Position numbers and translations under genes: made by a program
Shown: positions 13,901-25,900 of the stretch, piece after piece
Numbering within the stretch: the first letter of the stretch is position 1
How the letters are laid out: every line of letters starts with the position of its first letter
Origin: Cydia pomonella
Taxonomy: Eukaryota > Arthropoda > Insecta > Lepidoptera > Tortricidae
Length of the DNA stretch: 64,000 nucleotides
NCBI RefSeq assembly: GCF_033807575.1
Contig: NC_084704.1
Coordinates: 33,333,968 to 33,397,967 of the forward strand
Reading direction: 5' to 3'
Notes under the pieces: generated by a model
Seen by the model: the letters and a program-made list of their open reading frames with translations, nothing else
Database searches by the model: none
Told to the model about the DNA's origin: nothing

Positions 13901-16900
13901 ATACTAAAATTCTTTAGAGATGTAGTAGTCTCTAAGTGTCAGAGATAAAATATAATAACAAAAAACTATCCTTAGAGATATAAAAGGCCTCCAACACTTG
14001 AATTCTTATCTATTAATTAAAAGACATGAAATTAACAAAAAGAACAGAACCGAACACGAACTTACTTATTATTATGTGATCCATCCCCAAAATCCTGACA
14101 TACCTTGATCGTGACGCTCTCTGGCCTTGTCTAGCGGTGTCTTGCCGTCCTCGTCGCGCAGATCAGCATTAGCTCCGTAGCGCAACAGTACTTTAGCGAT
14201 GGCCGGCCGCCCGAAGCAGGCGGCGTAGTGCAGGGACGAACTGCGCTGACCACGGTTCACGTCGGCTCCTGTCAAGACCACATATTTTGTTACGTAATTA
14301 CATATATTGTTCATGATCATGCGATATGGCCATTTATGGACCCGGGTATGTCCTTAAACTACGTCCAAAAGAGAGATATGGACGCTGTGAATGTCATCTC
14401 GCTTTGTGTGGTAGGGCACAGCGGATGTCATTCCAGATCTAAAGCAGAGCCCAACTGGGAAGTACCTCCACCTTACAGAAAACCGCAGCCAAATAACACT
14501 AAACCCTACCCATAGTGTTGTGTTCCTGGCGGCGAGTAAGGTTGCCAGAGCTCAACGAGAGTGCGGAGTGTTAGGGTCGGCAACGCGCATGTAACTCCTC
14601 TGGAGATGTGCTGGCGTGTGGGACACTCACCCTTCTCGCACAAGAACTCGACCATCTCCTTTGTGCCGAAGGCTGCGGCCGAATTGAGCAGCGTCTGCCC
14701 GACATCGTTGCAGTTGTCTCTGTCCCTCGGGACAGTTGTGCCCGCGTGTGGGAGCGAGACACTCACCCTTCTCGCACAGGAACTCGACCATCTCCTTTGT
14801 GCCGAAGGCCGCGGACCACTTAAGCAACGTCTGACCAACGTCTGGGCAGTTGTCTATGTTCCTCGGACAGTTGTGCTGGCGTGTAGGAGCGAGACACTCA
14901 CCCTTCTCGCACAGGAACTCGACCATTTCCTTTGTGCCGAAGGCCGCGGACCACTTAAGCAACGTCTGACCAACGTCTGGGCAGTTGTCTATGTTCCTCG
15001 GACAGTTGTGCCGGCGTGTAGGAGCGAGACACTCACCCTTCTCGCACAGGAACTCGACCATCTCCTTTGTGCCGAAGGCCGCGGACCACTTAAGCAACGT
15101 CTGACCAACGTCTGGGCAGTTGTCTATGTTCCTCGGACAGTTGTGCCGGCGTGTGGGAGCGAGACACTCACCCTTCTCGCACAGGAACTCGACCATCTCC
15201 TTTGTGCCGAAGGCCGCGGACCACTTAAGCAACGTCTGACCAACGTCTGGGCAGTTGTCTATGTTCCTCGGACAGTTGTGCCGGCGTGTAGGAGCGAGAC
15301 ACTCACCCTTCTCGCACAGGAACTCGACCATCTCCTTTGTGCCGAAGGCCGCGGACCACTTAAGCAACGTCTGACCAACGTCTGGGCAGTTGTCTATGTT
15401 CCTCGGACAGTTGTGCCGGCGTGTGGGAGCGAGACACTCACCCTTCTCGCACAGGAACTCGACCATCTCCTTTGTGCCGAAGGCCGCGGACCACTTAAGC
15501 AACGTCTGACCAACGTCTGGGCAGTTGTCTATGTTCCTCGGACAGTTGTGCCGGCGTGTGGGAGCGAGACACTCACCCTTCTCGCACAGGAACTCGACCA
15601 TCTCCTTGGTGCCGAAGGCCGCGGCCCAGTTGAGCAGCGTCTGCCCGACGTCGTCGGTGAAGTTGACGTCGACGGCGCCTGTCGACACGGCTGCGAGCAG
15701 CGCGTCCGTGTCCTTGAGGTAAAAAACAAGGTGTTTAGAGCCAACGGCATTCTGAGCGCTTGTCGCGTCGCTGGGACCGCTAGATCAGGGGTCACCAAAT
15801 GCCGGCCTATTTTATTTTTTTGCTTATTTAATAAACTCAAGTAGAAACGGACCACGATGGTCATTTTATTTTAAGAGCCGAACCCCTGAAGAAACTCACT
15901 GGTGACCCCTGCACTATATAGTTGTTATATTTAGTTAGCTCAAAAATATTTACCATTAATTTTGATGTAAATATGTCTTTTAAAATTGTTATGTAGAGAA
16001 TTGCACTAATTTAAAAAAATATATCAAAGAAGCACATTGCTCATCATAATGATACATATATGAAAGGTAATATAGCAAAACATTTGTGAAAATAACATAA
16101 CATGACTGTCATTATGTTTTTCCTGCACAACCCTCATTTCTCTGTTCATTGGGATAGTAAGTAGGTGAAGATTTTCTTTGTTCGTTAAGCTTTGATATTT
16201 GTTGAATTAGAAGCATTTTTAAATTATCTGCGATTATATTTAATACTCAAATGGCAAGCTTGATTAGTTACCAACACTTGTTTTAAATCGACTTGCGAAT
16301 TACCTATGCGCGCGTGTATCGTACGTTCACAGTTTTAATTTTTGATCTATTTAGGGTTCAAGCTATTTTGGTAGTCAATATTAACGGTATGAAATGTCCA
16401 ATGTATAAGTAAACCCTAACCATATATAAACCCTAACCATAAATAACACTTGACCCTACTCATAGTGTTGTGTTCCTGCCGGTGAGTAAGGTTGCCAGAG
16501 CTCAACGAGGGGGGTGGGGTTAGGGTCGGCAACGCGCATGTAACTCCTCTGGAGTTGCAGGGGTACATAGGCTACGGAGACTGCTTACAATCAGGCAGGC
16601 CGTATGCTTGTTTGCCACCGACGTAGTATAAAAAAAAAAATGTACTGTAACTAATATAATAAACCACATTATACCTTGCCACGAATACAGTCGATCAACT
16701 GGCGATGCGATTTGTCGCCTCTTGCGCCCGCCGTCGCGCTCGAGCCTTCCCCTCCCGCACCGCTCTTTGACCCGCTGGCCGCGTCGCCATTTCTGTTTGA
16801 CCCACTGTACAACAAATACACGTTATATGTAAACTTAGAATAAATAATAATAATAATAATAATAAAATTCTTTATTGTGCACTACTAAAGAAAAACTCAT

Positions 16901-19900
16901 AATACAAACAACACAGGACTTAAATTAGTAGGTAACAACAGGCGGACTTATCGCTATAAAGCGATCTCTTCCAGACAACCTTCAGATAGCGAACCGGTGG
17001 CAAGAAATAGGCTATTGGGCAGTGCAAAACAACAATAAAACAAGTATACTTATAATATGTTAATTTTAAATTATAAACTACAAACAATAAAACATACACT
17101 ACATAAACTACATAAATTATTTAAATTACAATAATACACTACATAAACCTACATAAATAAATATTAAGCATTCTAGGGAGTGAAGTAACAACCAGGTAGA
17201 GAAAATAAAGGAGAATTTAATGACCAGGACTAAGAAAGTGATAAATAATGCTCTTTAAGACGTTTTTTAAAAATGGTTAAGGATTGAGCTCGTTTTATAT
17301 CAATGGGCAAAGCATTCCACATTCTTACAGACTGGAAAGTGAAGGATTTGATGTAGAACTTACTAGATGACCGAGGGGGAGCAAGAAGAAGATTTTGAGA
17401 ACACCTAACAGACGAAAGAAAACTAAACCGCTTTTTAAGGTAACCAGGAGTATTAGGAATAAATAAGGTACTGTAGAGAAGAGAAAGGATATGCGTATTA
17501 CGTCGAAAACGTATCGGTAACCACTTGAGCTGTGACCGAAAGCTGGCGACATGGTCAAATTTCCGTAGCCCAAAAATGAAACGAATGCACACATTTTGAA
17601 GACGTTCAAGCTTGTTTAATTGCTCTTCTGTAAGATCGAGATAAGATATGTCAGCATAGTCTAGAATAGGAAGAAGAAGTGATTGCGCCAGCGCAATTTT
17701 AGTGGCAAGCGGTAAAAAGTTGCGGAGACGCCTAAGCGATCCCACGGCAGCAAAAATTTTTCGTCCAACCTCATTAAGTTGCGGACCCCAAGAAAGAGTA
17801 CGATCCAAAATCACTCCCAGATTCTTAACTTGGGACGAGTACGGGATCTGGACCCCATCGAATAAGATAGGAGGCAGACTCTCAAAATTCACCTTTGCTA
17901 TATTCATAGGGCTACCAATAATAATGACTTGAGTCTTCGCAGGATTAACTTTAATTCCATAACAGGAGCTCCAGTGCAGAATGCGTTCTAAATCAGAGTT
18001 GGTGGATTGAATCAGAGAAGATAAGTTAGCAATCGGGCACTGTGAGTAAATTTGGAGATCGTCGGCATACAAATGATAAGAGGAAAGGAGGTCACGAGAA
18101 ATAGAATTAATAAAGATAGAGAAAAGGAGGGGAGACAACACGCCACCTTGCGGGACGCCAGCCAGTGTGTTGCACCACGATGAACGAGTGTCCTCAATTT
18201 TAATCCGTTGCCGACGACCTTCCAAGTAACTACGAAACCACCTAATTGCAGAAGGAGATATGTTAAGGCTACTTAGTACCCCTATCAATATATCAAAGTC
18301 TACAGTATTGAAAGCGTTAGTAAAGTCGAGTAATGTCAGTACCGTAAGCATCCCTTTATCCATTCCTGAGCGGATGTCGTCTGTGATTTTGACTAGAGCT
18401 GTAGCCGTGCTGCAACCAGATCGGAAACCGGATTGAAATGGATTAAGAAGGGAGTTTCTATTTAAGAACGAAGTAAGCTGGAAGTGCACTAGGCGCTCTA
18501 GAACTTTAGAAAGAAAAGGCAAGATAGAGATTGGTCTGTAATCAGAGAAGGAAGACGGATTCGGTTTTTTTGGAATGGGAATTACGTCGGCATCTTTCCA
18601 AGTATTTGGGAAAGAAGAGGAGGAAATGGAAGCGTTAAAGATGCTAGTAATTATAGGGACAAGAAGGTCTAGAAGCGGAATGATCATGTTGCGGCCCACA
18701 CAGTCGACACCAACGACATTCGAGGTAATGTAACGGATATTCTTCTCAACATCGCTGGTAGTGAATGGCGTAAAAATAAAGGGAGAAAAACCAGGCGTTG
18801 GAGAAGAAGAAATACAAGTAAGGGTTTCAGCCTTACGTGAGCCGCTAAGAAAAGTGGAAGAGGAAAAATGCTGATTAAGTAGGTTAACGTCTAAGTCAAT
18901 GGGAATAGAAGAACTGCTAGATTTACCAATACCATATGTCTTTAGAAATTTCCAGATTTTGGCAGGTTCACCCCTTTCTACTGACTGATGAATGTGGTGC
19001 CTTTGGGCGTCACGGCACACCGTACTGCAGCGATTTCGTAAAGCATGGTATTTGGCTTTGTTCTTGTCCGTGGGTTTCAATTTGAACTTGCACTTAGCTA
19101 AATTCTTTTTCACTATTAAAGCTCTAATCTCATCGGTAAGCCAAGGAGCTGGTAGATGTTTAATTTTGATTGGCCGAATTGGAGCATGGACATCGTAGAG
19201 CTCAATGAGAAGGGAATTAAAAACCGCCACTTTCTCATCAACAGTGCCAGCGTTATCGATAACGCCCCAATCAATTTTACAGGCATCTTCAAGAAGCTTA
19301 ACGACGTCAAGCCGACTAAAATTACGCTGAAGAACAACTTTCGGTTTGGCTTTTGGAGGACGAATTTTGTAAGAAAGGAAAAGTAGATCGTGGTAAGAGA
19401 AGGAATCGGCAGAGTGTTGACTGTATTTTGCAACGTGGGAGGGAGATGAAACAAGAGTGAGATCAAGAAGTGAAGGGGTACAGTTGGGAAAGTGGTGTGT
19501 GGCATTGGAAGGTAAAATAGTAAGATTACATGCTTCCACGAGGGATTTCAAAGACCTTGAGCGTGAATCGTTTTTCAAAAGGCAAGTGTTAAAATCCCCC
19601 ATGATAACATGATGATTATAAGAAGGTATGAGATCTTCGAGTACCTTTTCGAAAGAAGAAAAATAGTCGATATGGAGAGAGGGAGAGTAAAAAACTCCAA
19701 GGAGAATTTTTGTATGAGAAATATTCAATTCGATGAAAAGGTGTTCAGCGGTATTAAGACAAGAGGTTGAAGCAGAAATTACTGAATAAGGAACATGTGA
19801 CCGAAGGTAAATGGCCACACCACCACCACCTTTACCAATGCGATCATTTCGAATTAAATGGAACCCCGGCAAAGAATAAGAAGTTGAAGGCAGACAAGGT

Positions 19901-22900
19901 TTAAACCATGATTCCGAGACAAGGATAGCATGTATTCCGGTTAGATCAAAAGTAGTTAAAAAGTCATTGTAATGAGCGGGAATACTTTGCGCATTAATAT
20001 GTATGATGTTTAAGTTTTTAGGGACATCAGCCAATATAAACTTAAATGTGGAAAAATTACTGCCTTGTGTGAGACTTGAACTCACGGCCACTGGATCGCT
20101 CGCCCAGTGCTCTACCATCTGAGCTATCAAGACCTCATCCATAGACGGCGAATCTTTCTTTTTCTATCATATCGGCCTATAGGGAGACCCTCGCAAATGT
20201 TTCTGCTTGAAAGATGTATGTTTCAAAGTAAATTAATTTATCCTCTAGCTCTAGCTGATTCACTTCAATTTCATCAATTAAATCGTTTTTTACTGGGAAA
20301 GTGTTGAATTTTTATGAATGAATGAATATTTATTGCATGTCACATTACATAAATTGTTAAAGGTGGTACATTTATACATTAATGGTCTACAATCTGGACA
20401 CGAAACTATATCAAATAATTTTAAAATATTCTTTACTAACGTCTGTATAGCATGTCGTCCCTCGCAGACCAGCACCAGCAGCAGGTCCACCAGCCGCATA
20501 CACTCGAGGCACCAGCGCTCGTCGGCCTGCACGGCCGCCTCGATGGCCGAGCATAGCTCAAGGCGGACTAGGTCCTGTCATACGGAAAATATATATTATT
20601 CGAATCTTGTAACTTAAAATTTTACCAATTCTAGATTCAGTTGAAATTTGAAGTACTTCCGTAGTTCCAATGACAATGCAATAATATTCTAACATGGAGC
20701 TGATATAATGATGCAGTCGGAAGGTAGCCGAAGAAACTCCTCGATGGAAAAGCACAAACACCTCGAGTTTAGGCTCATTAGAAAGGGCTCGAGAAGTGCT
20801 TTATAGACATGCATAATATGAGAAGTACGGTCAGGAATAAAATTGTGTATCACAAACATTGTTTTAACGGTAAATTGTGCGCTATTTCAAATATTTGTTA
20901 AAAGTTGAAATATTTAACTGTTGTCTTCTTTTCACTCACTTATGGCCCCCACGAAAGACCATTGATAGCCCAGCCAGGCTAGCACCATGCTGATTGGGAC
21001 CGTCTCGTGGCTTATACATATAATGTGTGGTTATGTTATAATGTGTTAATTTGCCATGAATAAATAATTCATATTTGTAATAAACGATTTCGTAAACAAA
21101 ATTACAAGATCTGTGAGTAGAGTGAAAATAAAAATTAGTCATCTTGCCAGATTAATGACAGCGGTTTTTCACGACGATGGTAATTAAACCTAACCTCGCA
21201 ATGTTTTCTCATAGCCTTATCGAAGTGAATGATAAACATCAATTCACAGACCATAAATCGTGCTTAGCGTGTCTTCCTAGATGTTTTGTTGTTCTTTTTA
21301 TAGACGTAAATCGCTAGGTCGCGCTCTCTTTCCATGTTGTTTTGACTGTCGGATGTTTGTTGTTACAATATATAATGCCTTATTGCAACATAATGATTTG
21401 TACAAATTTATCTAAAGTTTAAAACGTAGACACATTGTTAAATTATTTTCATGACGTTATAGTCTTAGTAGGTAGGATAAAATCTACTATTAAGAACATT
21501 TTATTTCAAACTGTTTCGGCTCAAGACCGCTACGTCCACCATCCTATTTCGTCATCTTTTTAAATCGTCCACCATGCTATGTCGTCACCTTCCTAACTCG
21601 TCCACATTACTATTTTCACTACAGCCTCAGATCGTCTACCTCGTCAACATTATTGTACCATCCATTATTCTGACTGCCTTCTATAAATAAGACAACATCG
21701 GCACTTTTCATTTACTTTTGCATTGCTTTTTTTCAAGTGAAAAGCGTTGTTGGCCTGTTCATTTGACCTCCACCAATGCCAGCACTGTGGACCATATAGG
21801 AATGTGGACAAGGTAGGAAAGTGACGATATAGGAATATTGACGAACGAAACCAGAGGACCATATGATAATAATAACAAGTTAAGAAGATGACGAAATAGG
21901 ATTGTGGACGAAGCGGTCCTGAGTTACCGTAAAATAATTAAAACGTCATACGCCCTCGATCATAGAGAAAAAAGTAAGCCTAGAATGTTCTCTCAATATA
22001 TCAGCTCTCTTACTTAATAAGTAATAAGTTGAATGGGAGGTTCGGTTTAGACATGTGTTGTTCACGAGTGAGTGATTTAAATGGACACTCACTCTTCAAC
22101 TCACTCTGTAAATCATCTATTTCAGTGTTACTTGCTCGCTCTTTCCCACTCATGATTCGAATGAGCTGACGAAGAGAGTGAGACGATGCGAATATAGTTT
22201 CGGAGCGGTTCGGTGGAATTGGGTGCGGAGGGTGTCGGGAAAACATGGCGGGATCGTATCGCGTGATTCGCAATCTCTATCTAGTATCTACTCAATCGCG
22301 AACAATATAGTCGAAATGAGTGTTATATATATCTCCGCGAGCGAAAGATATGAATCAATCTTTTCAACTCAGTAAAGTGTTTTGCGCCTCTTTAGTATGG
22401 TTAAACGTATTATGAATAAGTTTTAAACTCACTTAATACTTATTATAAATTTTTATCTATGTACGGAGTGACCACTCTAATGTTTATCTATGCCTCGATC
22501 GAGTTAATTATACTAAGATACCACGAGTAATTAGCAGTCTCAATAACGGAATGCTCAAGTCACACCTGGCTGGCTGATCGGTTTTTTAGCAGGAAACCAT
22601 CATGGGGCAATTTAGGCGATTAGTCGGACAATCTAGGCGTTAATGAGTCACGCCTCTTTTTTACAACTTACAGCTTTACGAGTTACTAACAAAGGGACTG
22701 TAAATACCTTCTTTTAAATGTAAACTGGGAGTTGAGTTAGAATATTTGTATTTTTTTTAATACTAAATAATGCATATAGTTTCATTTCTCCACTACCTAA
22801 AGGTTGTCTGGAAGAGATCGCTCTGTAGCGATAAGACCGCCTGTTGTTTACCTCTATCTTCATGTATTATATGCGTTTCCATGTACATTTTTTCAGAGGT

Positions 22901-25900
22901 TGTGCAATAAAGAGGATTTGTATTGTATTGTATTGTATATGCCTTTTCACGCCAATTTTCTTGAAACTACTTAAATTGTTGCAATCTAAAGATTTATATC
23001 AAGAAGGTTATATTAAAACGCGGTTACGTGAAAACAAAATTGCGTGTTAACAAAAGACAAGTTTCTCAATTATTACAGGAAACTTTTCGCTTGTCTTGTT
23101 AGCCTTCTGAAGGAAATCCGAAATCACATTGTAGCTTAATTTGAAGCTAATACGATCACTAACCCTTTAACCTCTTAACCTCTGTAGTCTAATATATAAG
23201 ACATACAATAACCAGCTCATTTCGCCACAGTCTTATAAATAAGACAAATCTTCGCGTAACTTCGTACCGGCGGCGACAAGCACGCTCGATGAAGAATTCT
23301 AAGTGTAAGGCCCGAGTGGACGCTCGAGTGGTGCATGTTAAACAAATGAAACTCATACTGGTGTCCTGAGTCGACGCTGCTCAAAGCGAATGCCGAGCGG
23401 GCAAGTTTGCGAGCTAAGCTGTCAAAAGGTTAAACGCCACGCCTATCGTGTGCAGCGCGTGAAAGCGAACCTTGTCGGAATGCACGAAGGTTGATATTGG
23501 GCTGAAGCCGCGCGCGTCAGTTGACGACTTTGGCCGTCTAAGGGTTAACCCAGTGCCTTAATGATAACAGCATATATGTGACGTTCCACGGGAAAAGGTA
23601 CCTTATGGCGATCGGCGCTTATGCTATTATTAACGACTTCCCAGTATATTATTGTAATAGAGAAGTAAAGTCTAAGAAAAAAACGTACCACTTAGTATGG
23701 CATCCAAAACAGCGCTGTACTGCGCTATATGTTTTGCGGTCACTGAATTATCAAACGTCAACTTAAGACAACCAGAGTTAAATGTATGGAGCTGTACAGC
23801 GCCATCTCGTTTGCTTGTCAAATTCGAAGCACGAAATTGTCTTAGATTTTACACATCTTACTCAATCAATATATCTTTCTTCTTCCTCGCGTTGTCCCGG
23901 CATTTTGCCACAGCTCATGGGAACCTGGGGTCCGCGTGGCAACTAATCCCGAGAATTGGCGTAGACACTAGTTTTGACGAAAACGACTGCCATCTGACCT
24001 TCCAACCCAGAGGGTAAACTATGCCTTATTAGGGTAAACTAGGCCTTATTGGGCCATATTCAATCAATATATCTTTGCCAACACTAATGCCGTGCTATGC
24101 GTTAACCGCCATAACGTACCTTTCCCCGTGGAACGTAACATACAAGCAGCGTCCGTAGAAGTGCAAATACCTCGAGTTAGGCACGTCCAGACCGAGCTGC
24201 TTAACACGACAATTTCGTCGCACGGCGACTCGGTCTGTACGGACGGGTCACATTACACTCACGTGTGTTATCTGCGCGGAGCCGCGGCACAACGTGGACA
24301 GCAGGCTGACGGTGGTGGACACGGAGGGCGCCAGGCACTTGTCGTCGCTGCTCTCGGTGCTGCCGAGTCGGCGCACGAGCTGAGTGTCACTACAGTAACA
24401 TTACACTCACGTGTGTTATCTGCGCGGAGCCGCGGCACAACGTGGACAGCAGGCTGACGGTGGTGGACACGGAGGGCGCCAGGCACTTGTCGTCGCTGCT
24501 CTCGGTGCTGCCGAGTCGGCGCACGAGCTGAGTGTCACTACAGTAACATTACACTCACGTGTGTTATCTGCGCGGAGCCGCGGCACAACGTGGACAGCAG
24601 GCTGACGGTGGTGGACACGGAGGGCGCCAAGCACTTGTCGTCGCTGCTCTCGGTGCTGCCGAGTCGGCGCACGAGCCGAGTGTCACTACAGTAACATTAC
24701 ACTCACGTGTGTTATCTGCGCGGAGCCGCGGCACAACGTGGACAGCAGGCTGACGGTGGTGGACACGGAGGGCGCCAGGCACTTGTCGTCGCTGCTCTCG
24801 GTGCTGCCGAGTCGGCGCACGAGCTGAGTGTCACTACAGTAACATTACACTCACGTGTGTTATCTGCGCGGAGCCGCGGCACAACGTGGACAGCAGGCTG
24901 ACGGTGGTGGACACGGAGGGCGCCAGGCACTTGTCGTCGCTGCCGAGTCGGCGCACGAGCTGAGTGTCACTACAGTAACATTACACTCACGTGTGTTATC
25001 TGCGCGGAGCCGCGGCACAACGTGGACAGCAGGCTGACGGTGGTGGACACGGAGGGCGCCAGGCACTTGTCGTCGCTGCCGAGTCGGCGCACGAGCTGAG
25101 TGTCACTACAGTAACATTACACTCACGTGTGTTATCTGCGCGGAGCCGCGGCACAACGTGGACAGCAGGCTGACGGTGGTGGACACGGAGGGCGCCAGGC
25201 ACTTGTCGTCGCTGCTCTCGGTGCTGCCGAGTCGGCGCACGAGCTCTTCAGTTAGCCCTGCAACAATATTTGTTTTTGAACCCAATGTGGAAAGTAAACA
25301 ATTAGCCATCCATTATAAAAAAGTGGAATCTAAAAAAATTATTTGGGATTATAAAAAAATACAAGGCTCCAGTCTCAAAAAAAAATTATTTATTGTCTTT
25401 CTATAATAGAAAAGAAAATTGTACCATTCCATTTCTTACATTTTATTGAGAAATAAACTGTATCAAATGACAACTATACAGATAAACGCAATATTTCAGG
25501 GTCAAAATAGCAATTTCCTTGATCTTCCATACATTTAGCACAGACTTATATGATGTGACGTCACATCACATTATCATTTTGTTAGAGGCGTTTCAATCGT
25601 CGATTGCGAGCGTCAGACTTTAACTCTCATTTCTGACCTTTGTGTTGCTTAAATGCCATGAGTCCTATATAGACATTTGATCCTCAGGAAAATCAAGATC
25701 GATTGACATTATTTACAAAAAACTGTCAAGTAGCCAATTGTGACGAGTGTCGATAGTGTAGAATACTTGAAATGGGATAGATGAGCGCGAGAGAAGCGGT
25801 ACGCGAGCGACATGAAGCACACAGGGCCGCGTCCACCACGCGTGCGTCCGTATTACCCAGTAGCGCTGAGAGAGACGTCACTGCACTATAACCCCGCTAT

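Larger units (their letters stand above)
16841..20142 (-). mobile_element. LINE, single-ORF, apparently full length, in HECTD1 intron
   Basis: The element runs on the minus strand from the tRNA-like start (20142-20061) through ORF2 (stop at 17230) and a ~370-bp 3' UTR to an (ATT)n tail at 16841-16865. 3' tails related to this UTR (GGTTGTCTGGAAGAGATCGC on the sense strand) are found at 22803 and possibly 37238 and 61461. It is intact at the protein level and differs from the two other LINEs here by lacking an ORF1. Confidence 0.85.

Noticed and set aside
14561..15844. A 427-codon open frame on the plus strand through array B
   Set aside because: It is the antisense shadow of the 135-bp ankyrin repeat; a unit length divisible by three keeps any stop-free frame open across all copies. 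The minus-strand frame has clear ankyrin homology.
20061..20134. A functional tRNA gene
   Set aside because: The anticodon loop lacks the expected base at position 33, the acceptor arm pairs poorly, and it is fused to a LINE reading frame.
24257..25257. Arrays looked at as possible CRISPR or satellite DNA
   Set aside because: Units are 136-148 bp of coding exon plus intron with no spacers, in an animal genome; they are exon duplications.
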